From Aedes albopictus (taxonomy: Eukaryota; Arthropoda; Insecta; Diptera; Culicidae): a stretch of DNA of 64,000 nucleotides. The DNA lies in contig NC_085137.1 in assembly GCF_035046485.1 (NCBI RefSeq), positions 348,182,505-348,246,504 on the forward strand, written 5' to 3'. The notes beneath the pieces are model-generated. The model ran no database searches. It was not told where the DNA came from and saw only the letters and a list, made by a program, of their open reading frames with translations. The position numbers and the translations under genes are program-made. This document shows positions 1-10,849 of this stretch, piece by piece; the stretch's first letter is position 1; each line of letters begins with the position of its first letter.

Positions 1-294
1 ATTCAAATCTGTTTATCACAGTTGTGTTCTATTGTTCCCAATGAAAATTCCGCTGAAAATCGAGGGTTCAAACATAATAACACACGAAATAATCATTTTT
101 AGCCATTTCAGCACCCTCCCTGACCCCAGTACAATCCGGAATATCTCCGGAATGGTCCGGATATTGCATGGCCACTTGGGTGTAATAAACTTGCACCAAT
201 TTATGATCGATTGAGGGCGACTTCAAAAAAATTGGATGAAAATTGATGTAATGCCATCATTTTCAAAATGAGATGTTGGGGGTCGGGTACGTGA

Positions 295-345
295 AGGTTA
301 ACGAGATTTTAAGCCTCAGGCTAGTTCATCTCGGGACCCACGTAC
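295..345 (-). mobile_element. 3' end fragment of a Feilai-type SINE
   Basis: Read on the minus strand, this stretch has the tail seen in the complete SINE at 27341-27541: GTGGGTCCCGAGATGAACTA, then a short loop and a complementary AATCTCGTTAA arm. Only the last 50 bases are present, with no tRNA-like head and no clear A-rich tail, so it is a truncated old copy. Confidence 0.6.
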
Positions 346-352
346 GTTTAAA

Positions 353-500
353 AAGACATCAAAAATCATTTTCAGCTATACAGAACATTCCTAATATCAG
401 CTAAAAATAAAGAGTTTTGATTGCCTAGGCAAAAAAAAAATAAAAATGCTTAAACTATACCCCGTCTTAAGGCAGGGTTGGGTATTAGAGGATTGAGGAT
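353..500. repeat. Dispersed repeat, copy 1 (partner at 12003-12155)
   Basis: The block runs from a TACAGAACATTCC-like stretch to AAACTATACCCCGTCTTAAGG and GGGTATTAGAG. The same order of words (a run ending CAGACAATAAAAATAC, then AAACTATACCCCGTCTAAAGG) occurs near 12.1 kb. The family is not recognised and no inverted termini are visible. Confidence 0.55.
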
Positions 501-529
501 AACTGTATTTTCGAACTTTCCGAATAAAT

Positions 530-790
530 TGTTAGAACTTCTAAAATATGTTTTATGAACTTTGAAGATTAAATTTTAGAACAAACAAATGATATCATAA
601 AGGAATCAATATTTAGTTTAGTGTAATCAATTCAAATGAAAAAATGATAAACTTTAAAAACTTTTTGGATGATCTTGAAACAACATTTAATTTTTATTGG
701 CGTAAATTCAAACTAAAGCCAGTTATTTATTTCTGGAAACAGTTCTGGAGAAATTCTAGAAATCAACCAATTTTGTTGATTGGCATTTTT
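530..790. repeat. Dispersed repeat, copy 1 (partner at 5620-5830)
   Basis: AT-rich repeat with shared words in the same order as 5620-5830: GAACTTTGAA, AAATGATAT, TTTAGTGT, AACTCAAA or ATTCAAATG, and GGAGAAATTCTAGAA. No coding capacity. The partner lies just upstream of the minus-strand LINE remnant, in direct orientation. Confidence 0.5.
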
Positions 791-1940
791 GTTTTCGAGG
801 TACACTAGTCAGTTCATGGTAGATAGTTTGATAAAATTTGTATTCCTAACATCGTCCGCTGTATTTTAGCTTTAAATTAGTAGAAGAAGCAGGTAATGAC
901 TCTGAAGAATATCAATAATAAATGTCAACAGGATTCTATGAGGAAACTTGCAAAAAGATCCTTGATAAATTCTGGGGGAAATTTAGTTGTGATTTAAAAA
1001 GCATTAATTCAAAGAAGAAAGGTTTATATTATTGAAAGATTCGCATGTGGGACAAGTTCTTTAGTGTAAGCTTAGCTCAGTAAAGGAAAGATTTACTGAA
1101 GGCATAATTACAGGAATTTCTAGACAAATGTTTTAAAATATTTTAGAAAACTTCTGGCGAATTCTTGACCAATATGTGAAAAGGGCGGAACAGCTTCTTC
1201 CGTCCCTGCTAAGCATATTTTAATTTATTTATAAAAACTTATTCCGTAATCAGATAGATGGGAGTCATCTCTATCTGGTAAGAGATTCCATGACTAATTG
1301 AAAAAACGCCCACAAGTTACCAACGAAGCAGAAATTTGCAATGGTTGTCACGCTCTTTTCACATTATAGTTTTGCGGGGTTTTCACTTTTCCACTGTTTC
1401 CTGGACTGTTTCACTGGTCCAGGTCTCAGACGTCTCCGTGCGGAAAAATAATTGAGAAAATCGACAAGAAAATAAGCTAATCACGAACATGTGGATCAAA
1501 ATTTCGTGGAGAATATCTTCAAAAATATAATAGGTAGTACAATGCTTGTCATGGGAGTTTTTTTCATAGAATTCTTTGCTAGCTAATTTATGTATGAAGG
1601 AATTGAATAACAAAATCTAAAAACAAATAAAAGGTGTCAACATTTTTTGCGGTTTTTCACTTTGTATGTGGTTTTGAACAGTCCTTATGTGATATTTATA
1701 GAAAAATACAAAAAAAAGAATTAGTGGTGTTAAAATGTGTAAAAAACGACATGTTGTCTTCAGGAAAGTTTTTCCTTATAAAATTTCCTTTGGGAATTAG
1801 CACTAAGTTGGGAAACTTTTATGGTGGGTATACGCCATGGTATATCTATAAACGATAAATTACAGTATTTAAATTTATAAATCGGTATCAAAGGGTTAAC
1901 CGCAAAACATGTCGTTATTTATTCTTCACAAAATGTTTGG
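791..1940. other. AT-rich stretch without recognised gene
   Basis: Only short ORFs without recognisable domains occur here on either strand. The segment 1380-1450 is locally richer in GC and contains CACTGGTCCAGGTCTCAGAC, but I can assign no function to it. Confidence 0.4.
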
Positions 1941-1952
1941 GTCTATACTTAC

Positions 1953-2020
1953 TTGATACTTGATGGGCTACAACTCGTAGCGGTGAGTCTACGCCGAATG
2001 AAGTATCCGCCTCCACTGCA
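1953..2020 (-). CDS. Candidate 68-bp internal exon, minus strand
   Basis: On the minus strand a block open in two frames is bounded by a good acceptor (CCTGAATCCCCTTAG, upstream of 2020) and a near-consensus donor (GTAAGTATAG, starting at 1952). One open frame reads AVEADTSFGVDSPLRVVAHQ, the other CSGGGYFIRRRLTATSCSPS. Its GC content is clearly above the flanks. No partner exon was found, so it could be a host micro-exon, an exon fragment carried by a repeat, or chance. Confidence 0.25.
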
Positions 2021-2039
2021 CTAAGGGGATTCAGGTGGC

Positions 2040-2769
2040 CAAAAATCAAAAATTGACTTTATTCAATTTGAGATTCAGGTTCGGTAGTTGGAAGTAAACC
2101 ACTTGGACCAGTAAACCCTAGAATATTGGTTTGCTAATCCCTATACTTATCGAGATATTGGCAGCAGAATGAGATCATTGTCAATTTTTGGTAAAATTCA
2201 TGAAATGTTCAACTTTGCATAACTTCGGCCTAAATGAAAAATGTTAAACTTTTAAAGTAGTTTCTAAAAGCTTGCTTATAAACCTTTAGAATGGCGCATC
2301 AGACGTAGAAATATTGATTGTAAAAGTATTAAATGATGCCACATTAAAAAATTCAAATTTTTCCCATACAAACCGTTCCATACAAAAAAAAAGTTTCGCT
2401 GAGTTTCGCTTCGGGTCTATTTCTATGTCTTTGTTTAGGATCCCTGGGAGGCATTGAAAACAAATTTGGCTGCTACTAGCTGCTATTCTGCAATTCCAAA
2501 CATGTTGTCGACGATGATTGAGATATTGCCATATAAAATCACCCTATTGGCCATTAAATACCTCTGAGGAAACATTTGGTCGTCATGGCCACTTTTATCG
2601 GTAGATCAATCATAGTGCAGTCTAAATCTGGTCTTGGATCTCTTAGCAAAGCGTGTTTTTACGAATTGGAATCCATTTAGTAAATAGGAACAGCAATCCT
2701 TAAACGCCTAAAAGTATGCAATACCCTTGTAATTACATGCTGTTTGAAACTGTCGTGTTGAAACAACTT
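2040..2769. other. Non-coding repeat-like stretch
   Basis: AT-rich sequence with no significant ORF. Phrases such as AAGGGGATTCAGGTGG at the left and AAAATCACCCTATTGG at the right suggest an old non-autonomous element, but no complete inverted terminus could be defined. Confidence 0.3.
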
Positions 2770-5295
2770 GTTCAACTTGATTTCATATTTTTCAGGCATA
2801 AACCCTACGAATAGGAGCAAGACATTATAAAGTTGACGCGAAAATATTTTTGGCCACCTGTTTGTATGGAGCCGCCCCATAGTGCACTGGCCGTGGTCCT
2901 GGCCTAATCGCTTCCAGTCGCCCTGAACGTTTAGAGTCCTTGGTTCTCTCTCTCTCTCTTCTTGGCATAACGTCCTCACTGGAACAAAGCCTGCTTCTCA
3001 GCTTAGTGTTCTATGAGCACTTCCACAGTTATTAACTGAGAGCTTCCTCTGCCAATGACCATTTTGCATGCGTATATCGTGTGGCAGGCACGAAGATACT
3101 CTATGCCCAAGGAAGTCAAGGAAATTTCCTTTACGAAAAGATCCTGGACCGACCGGGAATCGAACCCGTCACCCTCAGCATGGTCATGCTGAATACCCAT
3201 GCGTTTACCGCCTCGGCTATATGGGCCCTTGGTTCTCCTCAACTACAAAAATCCAACGTGTGCGCGGCCTTCCACGAAGCCGACGACCCCTTCCTGGTCC
3301 TCTGCTGAATATAATTTTAGCTTGTCGTTCCTCCGGCATACGAGCTACGTGTCCAGCCCACCGCAGCCTGCCGTGTTGTATTCACTTCACTATATCCATC
3401 TCTTTATATACCTGGTACAATTCGTAGTTCATGCGACGCCGCCACATGCCGTCCTCCAGTTTACCGCCGAGTATTGTTCGCAGTACTTTACGTTCTAAGA
3501 CTCCAAAAGCTCTCCGATCAACTTCTTTCAACGTCCACGTTTCATGGCCGTACAAAGCGACCGGAAGAATCAGATACTTGTACAACCCGAGTTTTGTCTT
3601 CATTTGCAGCCTGCGGGACTTTAGCTGGTTTCGCAGACCGAAAAAGGCCCGATTCGCAGCCGCAATCCGTCTTTTCACCTCGCGGGTAACATCATTATCG
3701 CACGCCACTAGAGTACCAAGATAAACAAATTCATCCACAACTTCAAACTTTTCCCCACCTAGCACCACTTTGTCACCACTACCACGGCCGGACCGACGTT
3801 GACCACCAGCAGTCATGTACTTACATAGTTTTTGTGATGTTAATCGTAAATCCAATCCTCGCAGTCTCCCTCTTTAAAGGTACGAACGCCTCTTCCACGG
3901 CCCGACGGTCGATTCTGATGATGTCGATATCGTCCGCGAAAACCAGGAGCATATGCGACTTCGTGACAAAGGTTCCGCTCCTGTGCACACCAGCTCTCCT
4001 CATCGCTCCTTCCAATGCAATGTTGAACAGTAAGTTCGAAAGAGCATCGCCCTGATTCAGTCCGTCAAAGGTTACGAACGATGACGAAATTTTATCCGCA
4101 ACCCGTACACTTGATTTCGATCCGTCAAGCGTCACACGAATCAGTCTAATCAGCTTCGCCGGAAAACCATGTTCGATCATAATCTGCAATAACTCGTTTC
4201 TCTTCACTGAATCGTACGCCGCCTTGAAATCAATAAACAGATGATAGATCTGCAAGTTGTACTCCCGAAATTTATCGAGAATCTGCCACAGGGTGAACAT
4301 CTGATCCGTCGTTGATCGGCCATCACGAAATCCTGCCTGATATTCGCCGACGAAGGAGTCCTCAATCGGCCTCAGCCTGTGGAACAGAACTCCGGACAAA
4401 TTTTGTACGCTGAATTGATGAGTGTTATTCCTCTGTAATTCGCGCACTCCAGTTGCTGCCCTTTCTTGACAAGAGGGCAAATGAGACCATCCAACCAACT
4501 AGCAAGCAGTTCTTCTTCCTCCCATATATTCAATATAATACGATGTAAGAATTGATACAGCTGCTCACTACCGTGCTTGAGAAGCTCGGCCGGGAGTTCG
4601 TCCTTCCCAGCAGCCTTGTTGTTCTTCAGTCCCCTAATAGCTGTCTTGACCTCGTCTAGCGTTGGAGGTTCCACAGCTTGTCCGTCGTCGTCGATTCGAA
4701 TACCTCAAAGTGCTCTCTCCACCTGGCAGCCACCATTGTCTTGTCTGTCAGCAAGTTTCCATTACGGTCGTTGTACATGACGGAAGAAGGCGCTGTTTTT
4801 CTCCGCACGCCATTGACAGTTTCGTAAAATCTCCGCATATCATTCTGTATCATACTCTCTTGCGCCTGAGCAATCACATTTCCCTCGTGCTCTTTTTTTC
4901 TTTTTGCGGTGAATTCGTTTTTCGGCTACTCTTGCTTCCCTATATCGCTCCCTGCTCTGCCGGGTCCCCGACACCAACATCCGGCTTCTGGCAACATTCT
5001 TCTCGTCCGTTACACTCTGGCACTTCTCGTCGAACCACCCGTTTCTAGATCGTCTTTGAGCAGTACCTATCACCTCCCGCGCTGCTGTACTCATCGCTCC
5101 GTGGATAGACTCCCACAGAGTGTTGAGATTATCGCTCTCGTTGATCTCACTTACCCGCTCGTCCAGCTTCTGGTGATAGTCAGCTACCGTACCGTCTGCT
5201 AAAAAAACCGCTGGATGTTGAAACGCATCGATCGACGGTTCCTAGAGTCCGACACGGTTGATAACCGAGATAGTGATCTGAGTCGATTTTAGAAC
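2770..5295 (-). pseudogene. Decayed non-LTR retrotransposon (reverse transcriptase), 5'-truncated
   Basis: Minus-strand pieces in several frames follow the order of one LINE ORF2. The end of the endonuclease domain (IDSDHYL near 5270) is followed by a linker (NGWFDEKC), then LKNNKAAGKDELPAELL (near 4590), YQAGFRDGRSTTDQMFT (near 4310), the palm motif FIDFKAAYDSV (near 4230) and the catalytic FADDIDII (near 3935). Then come EVVDEFVYLGTLVA and the C-terminal RRRMNYEL region. At least four frame changes or stops break the ORF. The arrangement matches the better copy at 41015-43591, so both belong to related families. The clade (RTE- or Loner-like) is an inference. The last coding part is split by the SINE at 2949-3226. 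The 5' end stops inside the endonuclease domain, as expected from incomplete reverse transcription. Confidence 0.85.
2949..3226 (-). mobile_element. tRNA-derived SINE inserted in the LINE remnant
   Basis: On the minus strand the element starts with a tRNA-like head: GGGCCCATATAGCCGAGGCG as A-box region and a B box GGGTTCGATTCCC at 3156-3168. A body with CTGAGAAGCAGGC and a CT/GA-rich end near 2949 follow. An 11-bp target duplication, CCTTGGTTCTC, flanks it at 2938-2948 and 3227-3237. Removing the element and one repeat rejoins the LINE coding sequence (…ENQ/RTLNVQGDWKR…), which confirms the insertion. The element is about 278 bp and appears full length. Confidence 0.9.
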
Positions 5296-5619
5296 CTCTA
5301 AAAGTTCTAACAGTTTGGATCTATACCAGGCGTTAAAAATATGGAAAGGGTGGGTTTTGTCAATTTTGCTAATTTAAAAAAAAACATTTGTTTGATATTT
5401 ACTACGAAAAATTACCATTTTTCCTTAGGAGCTACCTCTAACCGTCATTTTTGAAAGATGTCCCCATACAAAAACTACAATTTGCCGGGTGAGCCCAAAA
5501 ACTTTCTGACTATGTGCAGTTTTAATGTAGAAATTTTATTAAATTTTGGCCAACCGCTTAAAAGTTATAACCTTATGTTTGAACACTATACACAAAAAAA
5601 AACTTTTGTGTTGTAGCAG

Positions 5620-5830
5620 CTTCAGTAACTGCAATATCAATTTTTATAAACTTTGAAAAAGAGATTCCTGAAAAAGATGTGAAATGATATTATAAATAAC
5701 TCAATAGTTTAGTGTTATTAACTCAAAGGGAAAATAATAATTTTTTATCATTTTTTTTTTGTTATAATGCCTTTTTACATCTAGCAACGGCTCTGGAGAA
5801 ATACTAGAAGTCATTCGGTTCTGTTATTGT
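5620..5830. repeat. Dispersed repeat, copy 2 (partner at 530-790)
   Basis: Direct-orientation partner of the AT-rich repeat at 530-790, ending in CTGGAGAAATACTAGAAGTC against CTGGAGAAATTCTAGAAATC in the first copy. Non-coding. Confidence 0.5.
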
Positions 5831-5839
5831 AGTCGTACA

Positions 5840-6319
5840 GTATATGTTATGATAATAATACAATATGATCAATCTCTTAGAAGGATATTTACACCTTATA
5901 ACACACACTTATTAGATCTGTCAATAAAAATAGGTGTCAAAATTAGATCTAGATATAATTTGTATCGAATGTATTACTTATATCATAATTTGATACAACA
6001 ACGTAGCTAAAACTTTCATCTGGAAAGCGTCAGCAATAATTTTCAAACACAATCATCTCCCACTCTGTCTCTGTCTCTCACTACAGTTGTTAATGTATTA
6101 CCGTTTAGATATCAACATTTAGCTTACTGTAGCTTCTGTCCGTCGTGCCAGTTTTGTTCACCACATTCATCTGTATATTTTCAGATTCTGAACACCAAAA
6201 ACTTCAAATCAGTACTGGAAAAAGTTACCAAAAACCGACCGCGCTCCTCTTCTCTATTTAGCGTGTACAATGATCGTTAGTACGGTAGTTTTGCGAATGC
6301 CCCGGCAGCCGGTTCTAGA
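5840..6319. other. Unassigned stretch upstream of the 6.5-kb ORF
   Basis: No ORF of interest. A CT-rich run (CTCTGTCTCTGTCTCTCAC near 6065) is the only compositional feature. I see no promoter that I could defend. Confidence 0.3.
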
Positions 6320-6329
6320 TCAAGAAATT

Positions 6330-6695
6330 CTATTTTCTAAACCAGAAGCCACTTGCCAAAACATTCGCTGTCCCAAGTAGTTTGATACCGAAGTAAAACC
6401 AAATAAAAAAGCCAATGACAAAATCCAAAAACCGAGAACCAAGCCTAGCATGAAGACGATGCCAAGCAATGTCTCTGAAACCAGTTGTGAGTGTGTCTGT
6501 GTAAAGAGTCGTCCAGATAGTAACGAGTCCCGTTCCGTTGTCAGAAATAGACCCAAACCGGAGGTAAGACCCGAAGGCCACACCCGTTGGCTTCCGTAGC
6601 GTTTGCAGTAATGATAACCACTCAGTAATAATACCAGTAGAAGTATTCCATACAGTAGCCCCGTTTGGCAGTCGTTTCCGTAGTTCTTGGTCCAT
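6330..6695 (-). CDS. Unrecognised 121-codon ORF with an overlapping hydrophobic frame
   Basis: The minus strand has an ATG ORF (MDQELRKRLPNGATVWNTST…) of 121 codons. A second frame over the same bases, from about 6690 to 6320, is also open and reads like a membrane protein, with hydrophobic stretches LLYGILLLVLLLSGYHY and GIVFMLGLVLGFWILSLAFL. That second frame has a stop immediately before it and no ATG, so it would need splicing from an upstream exon. Base composition is closer to coding DNA than the flanks. I recognise neither product; it could be a host exon, an element cargo, or a chance ORF. Confidence 0.3.
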   Translation of the reverse strand: MDQELRKRLPNGATVWNTSTGIITEWLSLLQTLRKPTGVAFGSYLRFGSISDNGTGLVTIWTTLYTDTLTTGFRDIAWHRLHARLGSRFLDFVIGFFIWFYFGIKLLGTANVLASGFWFRK

Positions 6696-6869
6696 TATTC
6701 ATACCATAACATAACCACCACCGTACCGTACCGATCGATGGCCTTTTCTTTGTACTGTCCTGTCTATGATTCCGCCCCAAAGCAGGATTCCTTATGTAGC
6801 TTTGTCGGATTCTTTCCGCCCGTAGATACCTGTTTCAAGAGCGGAATTTTTGCCATAGATATACCGTAG

Positions 6870-8100
6870 GTCAATTGGTTTTTTCGAGCGAAAGTAGTTG
6901 TAATTGGCCAGTGTTTGTTTGTATTGAAGTTTCAATAAAATTTAGGATGTGTACTTAACGATAGCAAAATTCGCAGAATTCAAATTAAATTTATAGATAG
7001 TCAATCGATTTATTGTAGCCGTACAGTATTCCGTTGTTGTCGGTTTTTCGTAGAGTATGTCAGGTTCTACACATAAAAATCAATTATTTCAACCATTTTA
7101 TAAATATGTAGTATATTTTACTCAACGCATGTGTTTCACTATTAAGCTACATTTTTATTAATTTAAGTGTAAATAATTTGTATTATAGAGCTATTATTAT
7201 TGCATGCATTTTACAATATAGCTATGTTTCAAATGTTTTTCGAAAAAGATCTTAATGTTGGCAGTTTCAATAAAGTGTATTGCTAATCATAAAAAATAAT
7301 ACTTAATTAAAAAGAATATCCCTACCACAATCATCTTCATCATTCATCATAAATGATCTCACATAATACAGACTCTCAATACAAACTCTTCACAAACAAT
7401 GGAAGCATATTGGGATGGATTTGAGCGACATTTGTTGAACATATATGAGAGAAAATAATCGACATGATAGATGAACAGGTAAATAATCGAAATATATTAA
7501 GAGGATTCACTAACAAATTAAATAACTGTGTAAGCCATGATTGCCTTAATCAGGATAATATTTAATCAGTGGTTTACGCTGTATAGTGAATTCCCTAATC
7601 AGATTGATGTGATAAAACAACAATGAATAAGTGGTTATTTATAATCAACGATAGAACTTTGTCCAGGTAATGATAATGAGTTGCCAACTGTTGGTATTGA
7701 AGTGTAAGTGTTGGAATCGCCGAAGTGAAGATTATAAAAAAATAATAACTACAAATCAAGCTTGTGTATATCTTTCACTTATAAAAAAAATCAGCAGTAT
7801 TCGAACCGAAAGTTTCTCAAAATGCAAATATATTATTTGTCCAAATACATTGGTGTTGTTAAAAACATGTGCTTCTGTAACTCTTGTTTTATATTTAAAA
7901 GTTTCTACCAAAATTGACAAAAAATAAGAAATAAAATACTTATTCCTTTAATACCCAAATTTTTAATTTTGATCTAAATACCATTTTTCGTCGCCTAATA
8001 TCGATTTAAACATGTTTTGGAAGATAATTCTTTTATTTCTCGATTTTGTGAATTGAAAGTATCTGTTCAACTCTCTTGAATTCTTTTACTATAATAGAAT
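6870..8100. other. AT-rich non-coding stretch
   Basis: Very AT-rich sequence with many short A/T runs and no ORF showing a known domain. No inverted termini or tRNA-like boxes were seen. Confidence 0.4.
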
Positions 8101-8124
8101 GATTCAGGAAAATTTTTAAATACG

Positions 8125-8252
8125 TTTTTTTGCCTTTCTCGTACACTAAGTGTACTGGAAAGGCTATATGTTCACTCCAAAAATGACTTTTTGATAGAAG
8201 GCGCGGAGGGTCAAGTCACATATACCAATCAACTCAGCTCGACGAATTGAGG
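8125..8252. repeat. Terminal part of a dispersed mosquito-type repeat
   Basis: Starts at TTTTTTGCCTTTCTCGTACA, contains the small palindrome CACTAAGTGTACTGG, and runs into ATTGAGGTGATGTCTGTG immediately before the TG array. A related word, ACGAGAAAGGCACTATCACC, occurs in opposite orientation near 11430. The block, the TG repeat and the 151-bp array appear to form one composite repeat. Confidence 0.45.
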
Positions 8253-8271
8253 TGATGTCTGTGTGTGTGTA

Positions 8272-8344
<73 letters not shown>

Positions 8345-8362
8345 GTGTGTGTATGTGTGTGT
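8253..8362. repeat. (TG)n microsatellite
   Basis: About 110 bp of almost uninterrupted TG dinucleotides with a few TA substitutions. It sits between the repeat end at 8125-8252 and the tandem array that follows. Confidence 0.95.
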
Positions 8363-8499
8363 ACAAAAAAAACTCACATCACTTTTTGGCAGTAAACCTC
8401 AACCGATTTTAATGACCGACGGTTCATTCGACGCGGAATCTGGTCCCATTGTTTCCTATTGAAAATGGTTCGGATCGGTCCAGCCGTTCCGGAGTTATG

Positions 8500-9680
8500 G
8501 CCATTTAGGTGTTCCGGATCGGTACCCCAGGAAGGGGCCAGATATGAAAACGCTACAAACCCATTCATGCGACACATCAAACCACGGCACTTTCGAAAAC
8601 ATGATGAACGATAAACAGGAAAATAGTCTCGGGCCATATCTAAACCGGTAGTGTTCCGGAACCGGTTCCGGGTGACCCGCCGGAAGTGGCCAAACATGAA
8701 AGTGAACCAAACCCTTCATGCGACACATCAAACAGCGGATTTTTCGATAACCTGATAAACAGTAGGCAGGAAAACATTCTCAGACCATATCTGAACCGGT
8801 AGTATTCCGGAACCGGTTCTGGGTGTTCCGCCGGAAGTGGCTAAATATGAAAGTGAACCAAACCCATGCATGCGATACATCAAACAGCGGCTTTTTCGAT
8901 AGCCTGATGAACAGTAGGCAGGAAATTATTCTCGGACCACATCTGAACCGGTAGTGTGCCGGAACCGGTTCTGGATGTTCCGCCGGAAGTGGCTAAATAT
9001 GAAAGTGAACCAAACCCATGCATGCGATACAACAAACAGCGGCTTTTTCGATAGCCTGATGAACAGTGGGCAGGGAAACATTCTCAGACCATATCTGAAC
9101 CGGTAGTGTTACTGAACCGGTTCCAGATGTCACGCCGGAAGTAGCCAAGTATAAAAATTAACCAACCCCTTACATGCGGCGCATCAAATCGCAAGCTCTT
9201 CAGGCAACCTGATAAACGGTTAATAAAAGAGAATAGTTCCAGATCATATTTGGATCAACCGATAGAGTTCCGGAACCGGTTCCGGGTGTCCCGCTGGAAG
9301 TGGTCAAATGTAGTAGATATCAAAACCCATGCCTGCGGCACATTAAACAGCGGCTTTTTAAATAACGTGATGAACGATTAGTCAGAAAATAGACCACAAC
9401 GAAGATCTTTATAAAGGCTACCGATAGTGTTCCTGGACCGATCTAGGGTGTCCAGCCGGAAGTGGCCAAATGCCAAAAAGAACCAAACCTATGCATGCGA
9501 CACATCGAACCGCGGTCTTTTTTTAAACCATGAAGAACGATTGGCAAGAAAATAGGCTCAGACCACATTAGAGGCTACCGATAGTGATGCAAAATCAGCA
9601 TTGGGTGCTTCCTAGGGTGCTTCGCAGGAACTTCAAAAATGAACAAAGTCAATGCAAGCGATAAATATGTGTAAGAAAAC
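8500..9680. repeat. Tandem array, unit about 151 bp, roughly eight copies
   Basis: The marker CCGGAAGTGGC(C/T)AAA recurs at about 8530, 8681, 8832, 8984, 9136, 9294, 9457 and 9626, giving spacings of 151, 151, 152, 152, 158, 163 and about 169 bp. Each unit also carries GAACCAAACCCATGCATGCG, AACAGCGGCTTTTTCGATA and CCGGTAGTGTTCCGGAACCG. Copies diverge towards the right end, as expected where exchange has been less frequent. Overlapping minus-strand ORFs near 8500-8700 follow from the array and are not genes. Confidence 0.92.
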
Positions 9681-10039
9681 AAAATCTTGACTGAACGAAG
9701 GCCACATACATACAGACGTCTAACTCTACTCACTCTCCATCGTCCTTGTTTTCAACGGTTGAAACAATTATTAATCGTTGTTGCTCGTTTGACGTCTACT
9801 CACTACCAACATCAAGCCGCAGTGAAACGCAACCTGATTAGCATTCGGCGATTATTTTTTCGTAACGATGAATATAATAGCAATATGTTACAAATGATAT
9901 GTCTGTTTGTCTGTACTAAAGCAATCTCATCAAATCACTGAGGTGTAAAAATATACAGTAGGATAGGTCAACGTTATATGAGAAAATTGTCGCATCAACC
10001 CCGGAGAAAGTTTTTTCAATCCTCTTTTCCGTTTAAATC

Positions 10040-10172
10040 TACTGGGATTTTTTAATGGGATTTAGTATGGGCAATTTCACTTGCTTTCATTTTTTGTCAA
10101 ATTTTACATGAATTTTGTAACCTATGATAATAAAATATAGCCTAAATTGTGAAGAAAAAACTATGTCGAAGA
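10040..10172. repeat. Old foldback-family fragment interrupted by the hAT MITE
   Basis: The words GGATTTAGTATGG, CATTTTTTGTCA, AAATATAGCCTA and ATGTCGAAGACCGTAAAG repeat in order the left arm of the foldback at 26118-26821. The fragment resumes after the hAT-type insertion at 10804-10830 (TCATCTGTG… GTTATAACCT against TGATCCGAC… GTTATAACGT). Confidence 0.6.
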
Positions 10173-10180
10173 CCGTAAAG

Positions 10181-10795
10181 CAGGGCTGTCCAACATACGG
10201 CCCGCGGAATCGATGAATGAAACTTGGCCCAAGGATTAAAATATTTGAAGATATTTCATATTTCAATAAAATTTAATATTAAAAATAAACTCGAAAACTA
10301 CCTATTTCGAGTTTATTTTTAATATTAAATTTTATTGAAATATGTTTTGTTAAAAATTTTCAAAGATTGAAAAATTTAAATACATAAATTTAAAAATTTT
10401 AAACTTGAAAGGTACAGCCAAATTTGAAGCAGAATTTCAGCAAAATTTACTGAATTTCAGACAAACGTTGCTGCTGAACAGCAGAGTTTACTGAACGAAT
10501 CAGGGAAGTTTGCTGAATTTCAGCAAATTGTTTGCTGCAACCTGCAGTTCGGCAAAATTCAGAAAAAAAAGTATTCAGGGTGATTTTTGCAAAAAATCAA
10601 GAATTCTTGCTCACATTTATATGACCCAAATGATGTCAGTGTTGTGATTTGCCGTGAGAACGGGTAATCGGATGTACAAAATTTCACTGTTGCATTCGTG
10701 CTTTCGAAATTTGATGTCGAAATTTAATGTCTGGCCCGTCGACTGGTATGGAGCATCACTTGTGGCCCGTGGCCACGAAAGGTTGGGCAGGCCTG
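10181..10795. mobile_element. Non-autonomous hAT-type element with 8-bp target duplication
   Basis: The left end is CAGGGCTGTCCAACATACGG and the right end, read inverted, is CAGGCCTGCCCAACCTTTCG. Both lead into GGCCC(G/A)-rich subterminal sequence. CAGGG-type ends of this kind and an 8-bp duplication are typical of hAT elements. The duplication CCGTAAAG is exact at 10173-10180 and 10796-10803. No transposase is encoded. The interior carries a perfect hairpin at 10257-10344. Confidence 0.88.
10257..10344. repeat. Perfect 40-bp inverted repeat with 8-bp loop
   Basis: Bases 10257-10296 and 10305-10344 are exact reverse complements (CATATTTCAATAAAATTTAA… and its mirror), separated by an 8-bp loop. 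It lies within the hAT-type MITE. Perfect identity of the arms implies a young insertion or gene conversion between arms. Confidence 0.95.
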
Positions 10796-10849
10796 CCGTA
10801 AAGTCATCTGTGATTGTGAAAGACGTTATAACCTAGCTTGTAATTATCG

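Noticed and set aside
8265..8462. ORF with repeated Val-Cys
   Set aside because: It is a translation of the TG microsatellite.
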